A stretch of DNA of 64,000 nucleotides, taken from Multifurca ochricompacta (Eukaryota > Basidiomycota > Agaricomycetes > Russulales > Russulaceae). A model generated the notes under the pieces. It did not search any database. It was not told the origin of the DNA and worked only from the letters and a program-made list of their open reading frames with translations. The DNA lies in contig WTXG01000170.1 in the NCBI GenBank assembly GCA_022496185.1, positions 18,230 to 82,229 on the forward strand, read 5' to 3'. A program made the position numbers and the translations under genes. This document shows, piece by piece, positions 23,759-35,855 of this stretch. Within the stretch, counting starts at the first letter, position 1. The number at the start of each line of letters is the position of its first letter.

Positions 23759-24598
23759 GGAGATAGATGTTGTTGAGCGGTTTAGGTGAGAGGCACTGGG
23801 ACGACATTCTCCTCATGAGGGAACAGCCACCCAAATAACACCTGAGGTGATGCGACTGATATACTGGATATAGATATAGGGAGAGCGTAGTGTGAACTGT
23901 GATCACTGCATGAGGTCGGGAACAGGTCACGGGCGTGAAGCATCACGTGCCTTCTCGCAACACAACAAGTATAAAGGACTTCATTCTGACTCAGTAGCCA
24001 GGTGTGAACCCCACACAGCTTCTGTTCGTTCACTACAGCTAGCTGAAGACATCATATAAAATAGACACTGCAATAGAGTACAACACACATAGCTCAATAC
24101 ACTGAGAAATAAATATCACATGCTGGAGAGCCCTGGCCCCACTACTGGAATCTTCGGAGCTGGAACCTGATTCATATCGATGTTGTGAAACTTGCATGAT
24201 ATTGAAGTACCTGCATGGATGAGGAAGACGAAGAGGAAGGACCATTGAATGAACCCGTAGGTGGTAGGTGCAGTGGTGAGTTGAGTTGTTGATCACGCAC
24301 GACCTGGTCATGAACGAGCATATCAACATTGATTGCTTGCTTGGTGTAGTCTGTTGCCTGGGTTGTCAACGTTTCTGGCTCATCTAATACTTCCTCATTC
24401 GTCCCCAATTAAATGTTCTCCTACACGATGCGCGTCTATCACCTATATCCGGCATAGTATGTCAAGGTCATCTGAGATCTTGGGCGATTATCTCCTCGCG
24501 AGGCAGTGTACCTTAGTCTACTGCTAGCGCGTGCCTGGGTACTCACCCCCAACCCTAGTCGTATACTTGACTTGAATTCTTCCAATCGCAGCACCCCC
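23759..24598. promoter_or_regulatory. Shared upstream region of divergent NLR2 and NLR3
   Basis: 840 bp between the two divergent start codons, so it should carry both promoters. No clear TATA box, operator-like palindrome or repeat was recognised. Confidence 0.4.
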
Positions 24599-27500
24599 AT
24601 GTCTGCAACTCAGAAACCAATCCTTCCTTCCTCTACCTCCAACTTTATCTCAATCTTCGACGCTGCCTCAAAAGAATATAAGAAATTAACCAGACAAGAC
24701 CTGGAAACCCATCCATTCGCTGCCGTCCTTGATAACTGCAAATCCCCTGATTCTATCCTGGCCATATTTGAGAGGCAAGCTAACGCGTTCGATGAATTCC
24801 GCAATGGAGATGATAGAATAATCAAATGGCTTGATCCAATTGTTCATATCCTGTTTACATTTTCGGCCACACTTGGAGAGGGAATCGGACTGGTAAGACT
24901 TGAACGGTGCCCGTTTCTCTATGTCACTCTGTCCCACTACTTTTCTATTTTTAGCCTTTTTCACCTAGGAAGGTAATCTTTGCCGGAATCGGTGTTCTCC
25001 TCGCGGTAAATCTCTTCTCCTGTTCCTTAACACATGTCCCCATGACATGCAACACGATCAGGCTGCTAAGGATGTTGTTGCAAGCCACGGAACACTCGCC
25101 ACCCTTTTCGAACACATCCAAAATTTTCTTCAACGTCTCAAGATATACGTTTCTATTCCGCTCACAGCCGAGTTCGCGGAGGTGCTCGGGAAGATTATGG
25201 CCCAGGTATTATTCATTCTCGCGCTATCCACTAAATCAATGACCCAGAGACGAATCAGTGAGTAAATTTACCGTCATACTCTATATCATTCCTTGCTTAA
25301 CAAATTATACAGAAAAATACTTAAAAAAGCTCGTTGGACAGACGGATGTCGAGGATGCGTTACAAAGGCTGGACATGCTCACCCAGGAAGAGACTAGGAT
25401 CGCTGTCGCGAGAAATTTGGAGGTGACACATGAGGTTGATGGAAACGTGAAGGCGATTAAAGAAACGACACGAAAAGTGGACGATAATGTGAAGGTGATT
25501 AAAGAAGGTGACCAAACTTTGTTTAATCATTCACAGAATTTGATGCTGACTCTGTTGTTGCGAGACAGCAACAGAGAAATTGAACCGTTAGTCTTTCTAT
25601 TAATAGGATCGGTTATTGGCCGGGGCCCTAAAATGACAACTTGATAGGAAACCAGTCACGAGAGAAGCTTCGAGGATGGCTGTCTCCTCCAAATCCATCG
25701 ATAAATCACAATATTGCGCGGGAAACACACCACAGTGGAACCGCAACGTGGTTTACTGAAGGTGGGACATTTAATGAATGGAAGACGAATGGATCATTGT
25801 TGTGGATACGCGGAAATCGTACGCTGTCTCACTGTTCCTGCCTTAATCTCTCTTAATTGCCTCTCTGACTTCGCAGCGGGCTCAGGAAAGAGCATTCTCT
25901 GGTATGTGTCTGCGTCACTTGTCCCAGAGCTACAAAGCTCATTCTGGTCAATAAGCTCAGCGATTATCGAGGATGTTAAGCAATGCAACAGTTTGGAGCA
26001 GCCTTGATGGCATACTTCTATTTCGATTTCAAGGATTTGGCAAAACGGGACAGCCGTGGCTTACTCGCCTCTCTTCTCATTCAGCTCTGCGACTATTCTG
26101 AGGATTGTTGGGACGTCCTTTCTCAACTCTATACCATCCACCGTGAGGGAGCAGAACAGCCGAGCGAAGCCACCCTCGCAGAAAGTCTAAGGATCATGCT
26201 TGAACTCCCAGGACAACTCCCAATTTACATAATCATCGATGCGATAGACGAATGTCCGAATAACACAGGAACTCCATCTCCACGTGAGAAAGTCCTCAAA
26301 TTCACAGAGGATCTTGTGAATTGGCGCTGTTCGAATCTGTACATTTGCGTCACGAGTCGCCCTGAGCAAGATATCCGAATTGTCCTTGACCCATTGACAC
26401 CCTCATCGCGACGCGTGTCCCTTCACGATGAAAGTGGTCAAAGAAAGGACATCATAAATTACGTCGAATCGTTTGTTCACTCTGACCGCGCAATGCGGAG
26501 GTGGCGAGTGGAGGATAAGGAACGTGTTATTAATACGCTCTCTGAAAGAGCGGCGGAATGTATGGCATCACTGTTTGTATCCCCAATCGTTGTTACTGAT
26601 GCTATATACAGGTTCCGATGGGTGACTTGTCAGCTAGACACTCTCCGTCGATGTATTCCAGCAAGTATAAAGCGTGCTCTGAACGAACTGCCGACCACGC
26701 TGGATGAAACATACGAACGGACATTAGAAGGAATTCCAGAAGAGAAATGGCAACATGCTCACCGGTTGTTCCAGTGTCTCATCACATCAGTTCGACCGCT
26801 TCGGGTTGAAGAACTTGCAGAGATCTTTGCGATTCAATTTGATTCACAAGCAGCGCCCGAATTGGAAGATGGATGGCGACCAGATGATGCAGAAGAGGCT
26901 GTGCTATCGGCATGCTCAAGTTTAATTGCCGTCATTAATGCCCGAGGCTCACAATTGTTCAATTTTCACATTTCTCGGTCAAGGAGTTCTTAACCTCAGA
27001 CCGACTCGCCACCAGAGGAATAGGAAGCATTTGTCGTTACTATATCCCATTAGAGCCTGCGCATATGATCCTTGCACAAGCCTGCCTCACCACGCTGCTT
27101 CATTTGATAACAATATCAACAAGAATCGCCTAAAGAACTTTCCGTTGGCTTTTTATGCGGCTCAGTACTGGATCAACCATGCCATGTTCAAAAATGTGTC
27201 ATCTCAGCTTCAGGATCGCATAGAACGTTTATTCGATCCCACCATGTCACACTTCCGAGCATGGATTTGGATTTATAATATGGATCGGGGCACAACACCG
27301 TGGATGAGAAATCTCTCCGAACGACCATCGCCACCTAGTGTAACGCCTTTATATTATGCGGCATTATGCGGGTTTCGTGGCTTGACAGAGCACCTCATCA
27401 TAAAGCAGGCACAGGATGTAAATTCAAGTGGTGGGACCTATGGACTCCATTGGGCGCAGCATCTCACGGGGGACATGTAGACGTTGCGCATCTTCTACTC

Positions 27501-28010
27501 GAGCTCGGGGCTAATGTCAACGCAAGAGGCAAGTCTTTTGACGGCTCATTGTGGGAAGCAACAAGGGGCGGGCATTTAGGGGTCATGGAGCTCTTGCTTG
27601 TGAATGGGGGGGAGGTGAATGCACTGGACAAATATGGCTGGACTCCATTACATTTGACTTCCTACGATGGCAAAACCGAAGCTGTACGTTTATTGCTGCA
27701 GCACAACGCCAATGTCAATGCCCGAAATAGATTGGACTGGACCCCCCTGCACATTGCGTCGGTTAATGGACATCACCGGATCGTGCAGCTCCTTCTTGAG
27801 CACGGAGCCGACGCGAATGCGAAATCCAAAATCGATTCATCCCCACTACACTACGCAGCGGGTGAGGGGAAACTCGAGGTTGTGCGAGTACTACTGGCGC
27901 ATGGAGTGGACGTGCATGGGGGACGTCGTGGGAAGTGGACTCCTTTCAAAGAGGCGCAGGGACACCACGATGTTGAGCAGCTGTTGCTGGAGTATGGTGC
28001 CGAAAGGTAA
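24599..28010 (+). CDS. NLR3: Goodbye-NACHT-ankyrin receptor, several single-base breaks
   Basis: Eight exons: 24599-24892, 24955-25005, 25062-25257, 25313-25507, 25648-25818, 25877-25901, 25956-26559, 26612-28010. The Goodbye domain is MSATQKPILPSSTSNFIS ... FDEFRNGDDRIIKWLDPI ... KVIFAGIGVLLA ... EDALQRLDMLTQEE. The linker has two 14-residue repeats (HEVDGNVKAIKETT). The 25-nt exon codes PGSGKSILW. NACHT has Walker B YIIIDAIDECPNN and the sensor-like CVTSRPEQDI. The C-terminus has about 7 ankyrin repeats ending LLLEYGAER. Frame breaks by one missing base near 25983 (TT to T), 26553, 26953 (AAA to AA) and 27442 (GGG to GG). Since three are homopolymer contractions, the gene could be intact in the organism. 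STAND receptor for non-self recognition is inferred. Confidence 0.85.
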
Positions 28011-28115
28011 TAGGCCGTAGTGGTTAATTAGTGTAAGGAAGGCACAAGTGTTGGGCACGAAACCTTCGGCCGCCGCCACTCCTGGTTGACTCATTTTCTC
28101 TTCTCTTCGTACAAG

Positions 28116-28517
28116 TAGTGATGTGCCTGGCCCGACTCAGAGAAGCTAAAAGCCAAAGCCGCCGGCTCAGGCCGCGGCTTTCAACAGCACATACAAGTGC
28201 AATAGCAATCGTCAAATCAATCACAAAGTGGTTGATTTAGGTCATGTGATCATGTTTATTGCAGCATTTCAAACTTTTTCTTCGATATAGCTTTGCAATA
28301 TGTAACACACCAAGTCAGATTTGGATTGGCTGAACTATAACTACTGGTTATATGTCATAAAACTTTCTCTGCCAAAAGCCACTGCTTGAGCCAAGCTGGG
28401 CCAGGGCCAAGCCGTCTGTGGCGGCTTTGGCCCAGCCCAGACTTTAGGAAAGCCATAGCTGCCTCAGGCCAAGCCAAAGCCGCGGCTTTTGGGCCAAGCT
28501 GGGCCGGAACATCACTA
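28116..28517. mobile_element. 402-bp MITE-like element
   Basis: Ends TAGTGATGTGCCTGGCCCGA and, inverted, TAGTGATGTTCCGGCCCAGC. The subterminal parts are GC-rich and repetitive (AAAGCCGCGGCTTT, GGCCAAGCTGGGCC), around an AT-rich core. It has no ORF. The TAGTGATGT terminus suggests the hAT superfamily, but no 8-bp duplication is evident. Confidence 0.5.
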
Positions 28518-28550
28518 ATCAAAAAAGGTGCCCACGCATGAAATGCTGAC

Positions 28551-28978
28551 GCTTGATCTCCCCCACCACTGACATCCCTAAAGTGGTAATATTGTCACAC
28601 GAAATCCTTAAAGTGGCAATCTTGTCACACGACTGTGATTTGTAATATTATTTCTTTTTAAAAAGGAAGTTATCATTAAATATTTATTTTAAAAAGAAAA
28701 GTTATCGTTGATCAACAAAAAATCATTACAAATCAGTCATGTGACATGTACTCAACGTTTTCGAACACCTTCATCTCCAAGTACACAGAGCATTCAGTCC
28801 TTCAAGAAATTCTCCAATAATCTTGATATTCTCACTCATGGCCTCTTCACAAGTCTTGTCCAGTAAGTGTAAAAGTACAAGATTTTTACATCATGCCTTA
28901 GAATATTTCTTTTTAGCAGAAGGAGTGTTATTGTTGCATAAGAGGAGGGAGGACATTAAGCATTTTCACTATTAGATT
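28551..28978. mobile_element. TIR element end, copy D
   Basis: Begins CTCCCCCACCACTGACATCC and continues with the tandem ATCCCTAAAGTGG / TTGTCACACG blocks of the TIR family. The inner part (AATCTTGATATTCTCACTCA ... GGAGTGTTATTGTTGCAT) is the inverted counterpart of 38165-38340. No nearby inverted partner is seen, so the other end may be the one at 38540. Confidence 0.55.
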
Positions 28979-29514
28979 ATTTTTTTGAAATTGATTTTAT
29001 TTGCGCTTCAAGACTGTTCCCAAATCGCACAGCTACTACCAGTACATAGTAACTACTGGGTGAACAATTGAATAATGGGAGACCACAGTGTTAAACCTCT
29101 TGGTAGAAAGTAGGGGGCAAAGAGAGTGTGGGTTAAAAGAAGGGTGGTGGGGAAGTGGGGGTGTAGAGAAGAGAAGTCAAAGTGCAGAGGTGCACTTACC
29201 AGAGTCACCCAACTTCACCAACTCAGACTTAATCTAGCTCGCGAGGTCACTTCAAAGAAAAGGGCCTAGTGAAAGCCCACATGTCCTGGACAAATGTGAG
29301 CAAGTCCTTGATGAAAGGCTTGCAAGTGAAATGGATGTGCCGGGGGGTCCAGGGCGTTGCAGGGGAGGAACTGAAGGTCAGCACAGCACGCAGAGTAGAG
29401 AGGGCATTGCAGAAGGATGTGGGGGAAGGTGGTGAGTGACGCCATCATAAGTACACTGACAAGCAGAGAGTGGTTTGGTGGAGTGAAAGTGCTCCATGTG
29501 CTTGGAGATGAAGG
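28979..29514 (-). mobile_element. LINE 3'-end fragment, inverted
   Basis: Starts on the plus strand with a T run and ends (minus strand) in the common tail GCAAATAAAATCAATTTC. The minus strand codes CQCTYDG..THH.P ... ILLQCPLYSACCADLQFLP and HFHLQAFHQGLAH-like sequence. This resembles the zinc-binding C-terminus of LINE reverse transcriptases (CxC ... H ... CPLY). Broken and 5'-truncated. Confidence 0.5.
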
Positions 29515-29689
29515 CAGCTCACCCAACTCTCCCCCACCACTGACATCCCTAAAGTGGTAATATTGTCACATGACATCCCTAAAGTGGCAATCTTGTCACA
29601 CGAGTGTGATTTGTAATATTATTTATTTTAAAAAGGAAAGTTATCATTGATAACAAAATATCATTATAAATCAAAGTCATGTGATATGT

Positions 29690-30250
29690 AGACAATGTTT
29701 TCGAGTACGGGCCACGTCAATACATGGAGCATTTTCACCCCACCAAACCACTCTCGGCTTGTTAGTGTACTTGCGCGTCACTCACCCTCTTCCCCCACAT
29801 CCTCCTGGAATGCCCTCTCTACGCTGCTTGCTGTGCTGACCTCCAGTTCCTCCCCTGCAACGCCCTGCCCCCCCAGTGGCACATCCATTTCACTTGCAAG
29901 CCTTTCGTCAAGGACTTGCTCACATTTATCCAGGACACGCGGGTCTTCACTAGGCCCTTTTCTTTGGAATGACCTTGCGAGCCAGATTAAGTCTGAGTTG
30001 GTGAAGTTGGGTGACTCTGGTAAGTGCACCTCTGTACCTCGGCTTCTCTTCTCTACACTACACTCCCCCTTCCCCACCACCTTCCTTTAACCCACACTCT
30101 CCTTGCCCCTTACTTTCCCTCTACCAAGAGGTTTAACACTGGTCTCCCACTACTCCATTGTTCACCCAGTAGTTACTTTGTACTGGTAGTAGCCGCTCGA
30201 TTTGGGCACGGCCTTGAAGCGCAAATAAAATCAATTTCAAAAAAAGAAAA
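29690..30250 (+). mobile_element. LINE 3'-end fragment inside element B
   Basis: The plus strand reads, with frame breaks, ACCADLQFLPCNAL and HFTCKPFVKDLLTFIQDTR then VFTRPF, the terminal part of a LINE reverse transcriptase. It closes with GCGCAAATAAAATCAATTTC and an A run. Homologous to the inserts in elements A and C and to the inverted piece at 28979-29514. Confidence 0.5.
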
Positions 30251-30485
30251 TGCTTTATGTCCTCCCTCCTTGTTACGGTTGACCCGTTTAGCGTGTTGAG
30301 TTCGATGCCAGATGATCAGTCTGGTGTAGTTCGGGTGGTGAGACAACTGCTAGGCATGCTAGGCAAAGCAGAGAAAAAGATATGATATTCTAGAGATTAC
30401 GGTTCTATGGGGAACAAGAGATCGAGACTAAGGATATTACAAGAGAAAATAGGGGTTTAAATAAGTATGAGAATTGAGTGAGGCT

Positions 30486-30490
30486 GACAT
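30486..30490. repeat. Target-site duplication of the Gypsy element, left
   Basis: GACAT immediately before the left LTR; identical to the five bases at 37966-37970. Confidence 0.9.
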
Positions 30491-31082
30491 TGTTACGTCC
30501 GGTGCGGGACGTTCCACACGACTTGTGTGACAGCGTTCGTTCGAGATCAGATAAGGGACCAATGGGATCCCTTGGAGTTTTAGATGGAAGGAGTCAAAGT
30601 CGACAAGGCTGTACTTGAAGACAATGTTAAGCGGAAAGTGCCAGAAGCACTGAGAGGATCGAGTCAAGCGTCCAAAGGGATGTCCAGAAGACAAGCACCG
30701 ATGTATTCAATAAGTCGAGTCTGAGGTCTACAGAGTAGCTACAGCGGACTTATATACGTGATCCAGTGGGCGTCTATAAGATAAGATATCGGAGTCAAGT
30801 GGGCCTGAATATACGGAAGCGGAGGGCGTAAAGCCTGGCTTCTGATAGGGTATTAAGTAAGTGTCCGGTCGTAATGATAACGAGATAAGAGATAAGGAGA
30901 TAAGAGTCGAATCATGGGCAAACAACAGGTCAACAAGTACAATCAGGGTCACGGGGACGGAAGAAGAGCACGGGATGGGTCCCAGGATGGAGACGTGATC
31001 AGGAAGTGTAAGGTAGGCGGTAAAGAAGGGTCATCATTGGGAAGAGTGAAGAAAACGGGAGTGGACGGCAGGGATTGTAACA
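30491..31082 (-). repeat. Gypsy LTR, left (3' LTR of the element)
   Basis: 592 bp, TGTTACGTCC ... GATTGTAACA, with TG/CA-type inverted ends TGTTAC/GTAACA. About 99% identical to the right LTR. Confidence 0.95.
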
Positions 31083-31097
31083 TCACCCCCTCTTCTG
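31083..31097 (-). promoter_or_regulatory. Polypurine tract of the Gypsy element
   Basis: On the coding strand AGAAGAGGGGGTGA lies directly before the 3' LTR, the expected plus-strand primer of LTR retrotransposons. Confidence 0.7.
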
Positions 31098-31099
31098 GT

Positions 31100-31500
31100 T
31101 CGAGCAGACCCTGCTAGAAACGACTCGTACCGTCATCGTCTTGCACCAATTCCAAATAATCATCGGCTACATTACGCTCATCCATGGTATAATTCTCTTT
31201 ATCCGAGTCCTGGGGGCATTGATGAGTACGGAGAAAGCCGTAGGGCCCACGCTGGCCACACAAGCGACATAGATCATAATCGGACAATCCAGTTCACGGT
31301 GTCCGGATTGTGACGCAGGCATTTGCCGCACCATCCAGATGGATTGGCAATTGTTGGAGCGACCCCTACGTGGCGGAAAATACAAAACCTACTCCAGTGC
31401 AGGTTGCTTCGACAATGCCGGCACCATTGCGGTTGAGAGGACAGTTCCAGCTGATGTGGTACTTACTGTCACAGCGCCAGCACGTCTCCCCCGCGGGTTT
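31100..31500 (-). other. Zinc-knuckle-coding region after the Gypsy chromodomain ORF
   Basis: Beyond the stop at 31501 the minus strand codes CCHC-like motifs: CWRCDSKYHISWNC (31441-31482), CRHCRSNLHWSRFC (31382-31423) and CRLCGQRGPYGFLRTHQC (31216-31269). The first two fit C-x2-C-x4-H-x4-C exactly. They are in two frames and separated from the main ORF by a stop, so the extension is currently broken. Confidence 0.55.
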
Positions 31501-34500
31501 TCATGCAGTCGCGGCATCTCGAACCGGTTCGGCAACAGCACCGGAGCAGCCCCCAATGATGTGGAGGCAGGGTCGGGCATATGTATCAGCGTACCTCTCG
31601 GCAATCGTCTGGTAAGCATCTCCTTTCTCCAACCTTTTCCGGATCTCCACCAACTCCTGCTCTATTTGGAACATCCCGTTCGTCAGCCGGGCCATCATCT
31701 TCGCATGTTCTTTGTACTGTCGGTTAAGTGTGTTGCGCAAGGTCAGGTTCTTCCGCAGTCTCATTACCTCGGCTTTGAGACGCGGAAGTCGCATGTCACT
31801 CAGTACTTCGTCGATGGTGAAGGCTCGCGAATCTTCAGCCGCCAGATGTCCCAGCTGTTCGTCGGTCATGGTGTGATGTAAACGACCGGTATACCTTTCT
31901 TCCAGATAGACTGGAGCCCCATAAACTGGACCGTCCTTTTTCATGCATCCAGCCACATCCATCCCTCCATTGGTGTAGAAAATATACTTGGCGATAGCGG
32001 TGGTTCCATCACCCATAGTGATCTCGAGTGGGTAGTACGTAGAGGAGTTCGGGTTGTTGGCGAAGAAAGGGAACTCCGGCACTTCGTCATCGGACTCCAT
32101 GCCTATCAGGTCATTTGGATGCGGCTCTTCACAATGTTCGAAATCGTTGTTGGGGTTGGGGGATTGATTCTTGACTCGGGCCTCAGCAGCCTCGTAGTCG
32201 ATGGGTGAGGAGGGGCGTGTGGAAGGGTGAGCGGAGGGGAAATTCTCAACAACTACTGTGGTGGCAGTGAATGCGTCGACGGCGGCGTTGGCGGCGATGA
32301 AAGACATAATAGATTCGATGGTGTAGGACGTTGCTGTGGGAGCATGTACTGGGGAATTTGCTTCGGAGGTCGTCGCCCTTTTAACTGTTCTTGGGCGCTT
32401 CTGGGTGTCGGGGTGGAATTCTGAGATAAGGACCGGAGCAAAGATATCCCTGGCTGGTTCCCACGAGCTGTCTGAGTCTGGGAATCCTTTCCACTTAACG
32501 AGGTAATGTAGCTTGCGCCCTCGGCCTTTACGTGAGGAGTCTAGAATCCGCTCCACTTCCCATTCCGCTTCTCCATCGATTAATTCAGGGGGAGGTCTAG
32601 GGAAGTTTTCCCCATGCAGGGATGTCTCCTTGTACGGTGTCAACAGTCTGGCATGGAAGACTGGGTGGATTCGCCATGTGGGGGGAAGTTCGAGTTCATA
32701 TGACACGTCTGACAGCTTCCTTGTTATCTTGAAGGGTCCGTGACGTCGGGGCGCTAACTTGGCTGTCGGATGTGACGTGTGAACATTCTTTCCTTCCAGC
32801 CACACCAAGTCATTGGTCTGATAAGGTGTGAACTTCGAGGGCTTCTCCGCTAGGGTTCTTTGCGCCTTCAACAGGTTCTCATTGGCTGATTTCCTGATCT
32901 CTTCCCATTGGCTGATACGCTGTGTGGCTGAGGGAACGTTCGTTGGCTTTCCAGTCCATGTGGCTCGAGGCGTCCATCCCATGATAAGTGAGAATGGAGA
33001 GTTTTTTGTGGTGCCATTGGGCCAAGAGTTGTGTGCGAATTCTGCCGTCGCTAGCCAGTCAGCCCAGTCGTCCTGTCGTCCATTGCACCAGAACCGAAGA
33101 TATTGTTCGAGCCACTGATTTGTCCTTTCTGATTGTCCATCTGTCTGTGGATGATAGGCCGTCGAGATGTTTTGGGTTATATTCAGCATTTTACAGAGGG
33201 CCCTGGCAAATGTGGACGTGAAGCGTGGGTCGCGGTCTGAAATGATTTTTTCCGGGAGGCCATAATGTCTGTAGACGTGATCCAGGTAGAGTTTGGCTAC
33301 TCCTTCTGCTGTGATGGACTCATTGCATGGTATGAACAGTGCCGCTTTCGAACAGTCATGATCAGTGATGGTCAAGATGGAGTCGAAGCCTCTGGAAGTG
33401 GGGAGTTTGACGATGAAATCCATGGCGATGGTCTGGAATGGTTGTGACGCTGTTGGTGTGATGGGGAATAGTGCTGGTGGGTGTGGGTGCGTATTCACTT
33501 TGTTGGCTTGGCAATCTGCACATCCCTTCACATATTCCTCCACATCCTTTTTCATGTTTGGCCACCAGTAGTCTCGTTTGGCAGTGCGTAGGTATTAGCA
33601 ATGCCTGGATGTCCTGCGGAGGGTAGGTCATGGTGAAAATGGATCACCCCCCTCTTAATGTTGTCGCCACCGGTGACAACGAGTCGATCCCCGTCCTTCC
33701 ACCACAGGCCGTCAATCTTCTTCAGATTATGCGCCTCTGCCCATGATTGGCATAACTGCTGGTTCATGTTCTGTGACACCTGGGCCCATAAGTCCATGTC
33801 GTGGAGGCTGACGACGGCTGCTCTTGTGAAGACTTCTTCAGGGAGTACTGTGATATCATTGTTGTCCTCCCCCCCATGGTTTAAATCTGGTCGCCGAGAC
33901 AGGGCATCTGCTCGTGCATTACGACTTCCCGCGATGTGTTTCAACACAAAGTTATATTCTTCGAGCTCTAGAACTTCGCGAGCGACCCGTCGGCTGATTT
34001 TATGGGGTTCTTTCCAGTAGAGCAGGTTGGAGTGATCAGTATGGATGACGGTTTTATGGGGGGTTCCCGCTAGGTATGGTCGCCAATGTCGTAGTGCCTT
34101 TACAATAGCTAGTAGCTCTCTGTCCCAAATATCGTAATTCGTTCTGCTGGCGAGAATGTTTCTGAGTAGAAGGCAACTGGGTGAAGTAGTCCTGTTGCAT
34201 CCCGCTGGTTGAGTACGGCACCGTTGGCGAAATGGGAAGCGTCAACTTCAAGCTCAAAGGGTTTCTCTAGTCTGGCTGTAAGAGGACTGGTTCTGAACCG
34301 ACAATGTCTCGGATCTGCTCAAAGGCTTGTTGTTGTTCATCTGCCCAATGCCAGGGTACGTCCTTTTTCAATAATCCATTCAATGGTTGGGCGATGCCTG
34401 AGAACCACGGACAAAGCGCCGATAAAAGTTGCAGAATCCAATGAAGGACGCACATCCTTGATGCACTGGGTACGGGCCACTCCCGGATTCCTTGTACTTT

Positions 34501-35855
34501 TACTGGGTCCATCCGCACATGCCCTCCTTCCAGGATAACTCCTAGGTATTCCACACTCGATTGTTCAAACGAGCATTTGGCTGGTTTGAGGTACAGATCG
34601 TGTTCGTGCAGGATGTCTAGCACCTGGTGTACTCGTTCTCGATGATGGGCTAGGTCGTTGGTAGTGGCCACTAATATGTCGTCCATGTACACCACTACTT
34701 CGCCCGTGAGAATGAGATCGCGGAAGATATGATTCATCATTGATTGGAAAGTGGCGGGTGAGTTGGTGAGGCCAAAGAACATAACATTCGGTTCAAAGAG
34801 CCCCTGATTGGTCTTAAAAGCTGCTTTGCATTGGTCTCCTTCCTTGATCCGGATATTGTTGTAGCCCCAGCGGACATCCATTTTAGAGAATAGGGATTTA
34901 TCCCGCATGGTATCAATGAGTTCCGAAATGAGCGGCAAGGGGTAGGCATTCTTCACAGTGTGGGCATTTATTCGTCGATAATCCTGAACAGGTCGAAGCT
35001 TGCCATCTTTCTTTTGATAAAGAAGAACGGCGACGCGTATGGTGATTTCGATGGACGAATATACCCTTTTGCCAGATGTTCCTCAAGGAATGTCGTGAGT
35101 GCAGTTTGTTCTGCTTGTGACAATGGATAGATTTTACAATCAATTGCGGACGGGGTGTCGGGTGTGAAGTCAATGGCATGGTCCCAGGGTCGTGCAGGTG
35201 GAAAACGTTGAGATTCCTCCTCAGAGAATACCTTCCAGTGTCGATGATACTCTTCTGGCACGACCTCCTCAAAAGTCCTTTCTGTGTGCCCCTCTACTGC
35301 CTTCTGCGCGAGTTCTGATGCCTTGGTAGTGAAGCAATAACCCGGATCTTCTTCCTCTTTGTCTGCCCTGCAGACCGCCGAATGTCGAATGGCATAATCG
35401 TACCCTATTGACGTGATGAGAACGGGGTAAAAGTCTTTGTCCATGGTTGCATCTCCCCAGTTGATTCTTGGTTCAAATGCGGCGAGCCAGGGATATCCCA
35501 GAACTAAATCTTCTTCGCCTAGATTGGTGACTAGAAAGCGGATGACCTTCGTTCTTTCCCCCACTTGGACATTGAGGTCAGTGTAGTGCGTGATTTTTCC
35601 TGCTCGATTAGCAGTTCCGTCAATATTCCAGATGTTCTTCTCCTGGGGGAGTGCCAGCATCCCCAGTCCCATGGTCCTTGCCATCCGTGGACTAATGAAG
35701 TTATCTGTGGCCCCTGAGTCAATCAGGATGTCACGGTTGGCCGTTCTCTGTGTGGTTTCGAAATGTACTGGTATTTTCAAAGACTTGAAGCGACTAGTAT
35801 ACACAGAGGTTACATGGAGTGCTCGTGCCCAGGCCAATGGGTTTGAGCCAATCAA
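31501..35855 (-). pseudogene. pol: Gypsy pol: protease, reverse transcriptase, RNase H, integrase, chromodomain
   Basis: The protease has the DSGATDNF active site (within 34968-35855). Reverse transcriptase follows with YMDDIL (34267-34956). RNase H starts at FELEVDASHFANGAVLNQR (about 34260). The integrase has a zinc-binding GHPG ... CADCQ and a DDE core with TITDHDCSKAALF and AYHPQTDGQSERTNQWLEQY. The chromodomain is EAEWEVERILDSSRKGRGR ... YLVKWKGFPDSDSSWEP, followed by about 300 residues with a coiled-coil-like stretch. The domain order with integrase after RNase H defines Ty3/Gypsy, and the chromodomain defines the chromovirus lineage. Frame breaks lie near 35013, 34460, 34140 and 33590; several look like single-base losses. 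Confidence 0.9.

Noticed and set aside
31339..31881. 180-codon plus-strand ORF opposite the end of pol
   Set aside because: Antisense to the chromodomain-containing frame and the zinc-knuckle region.
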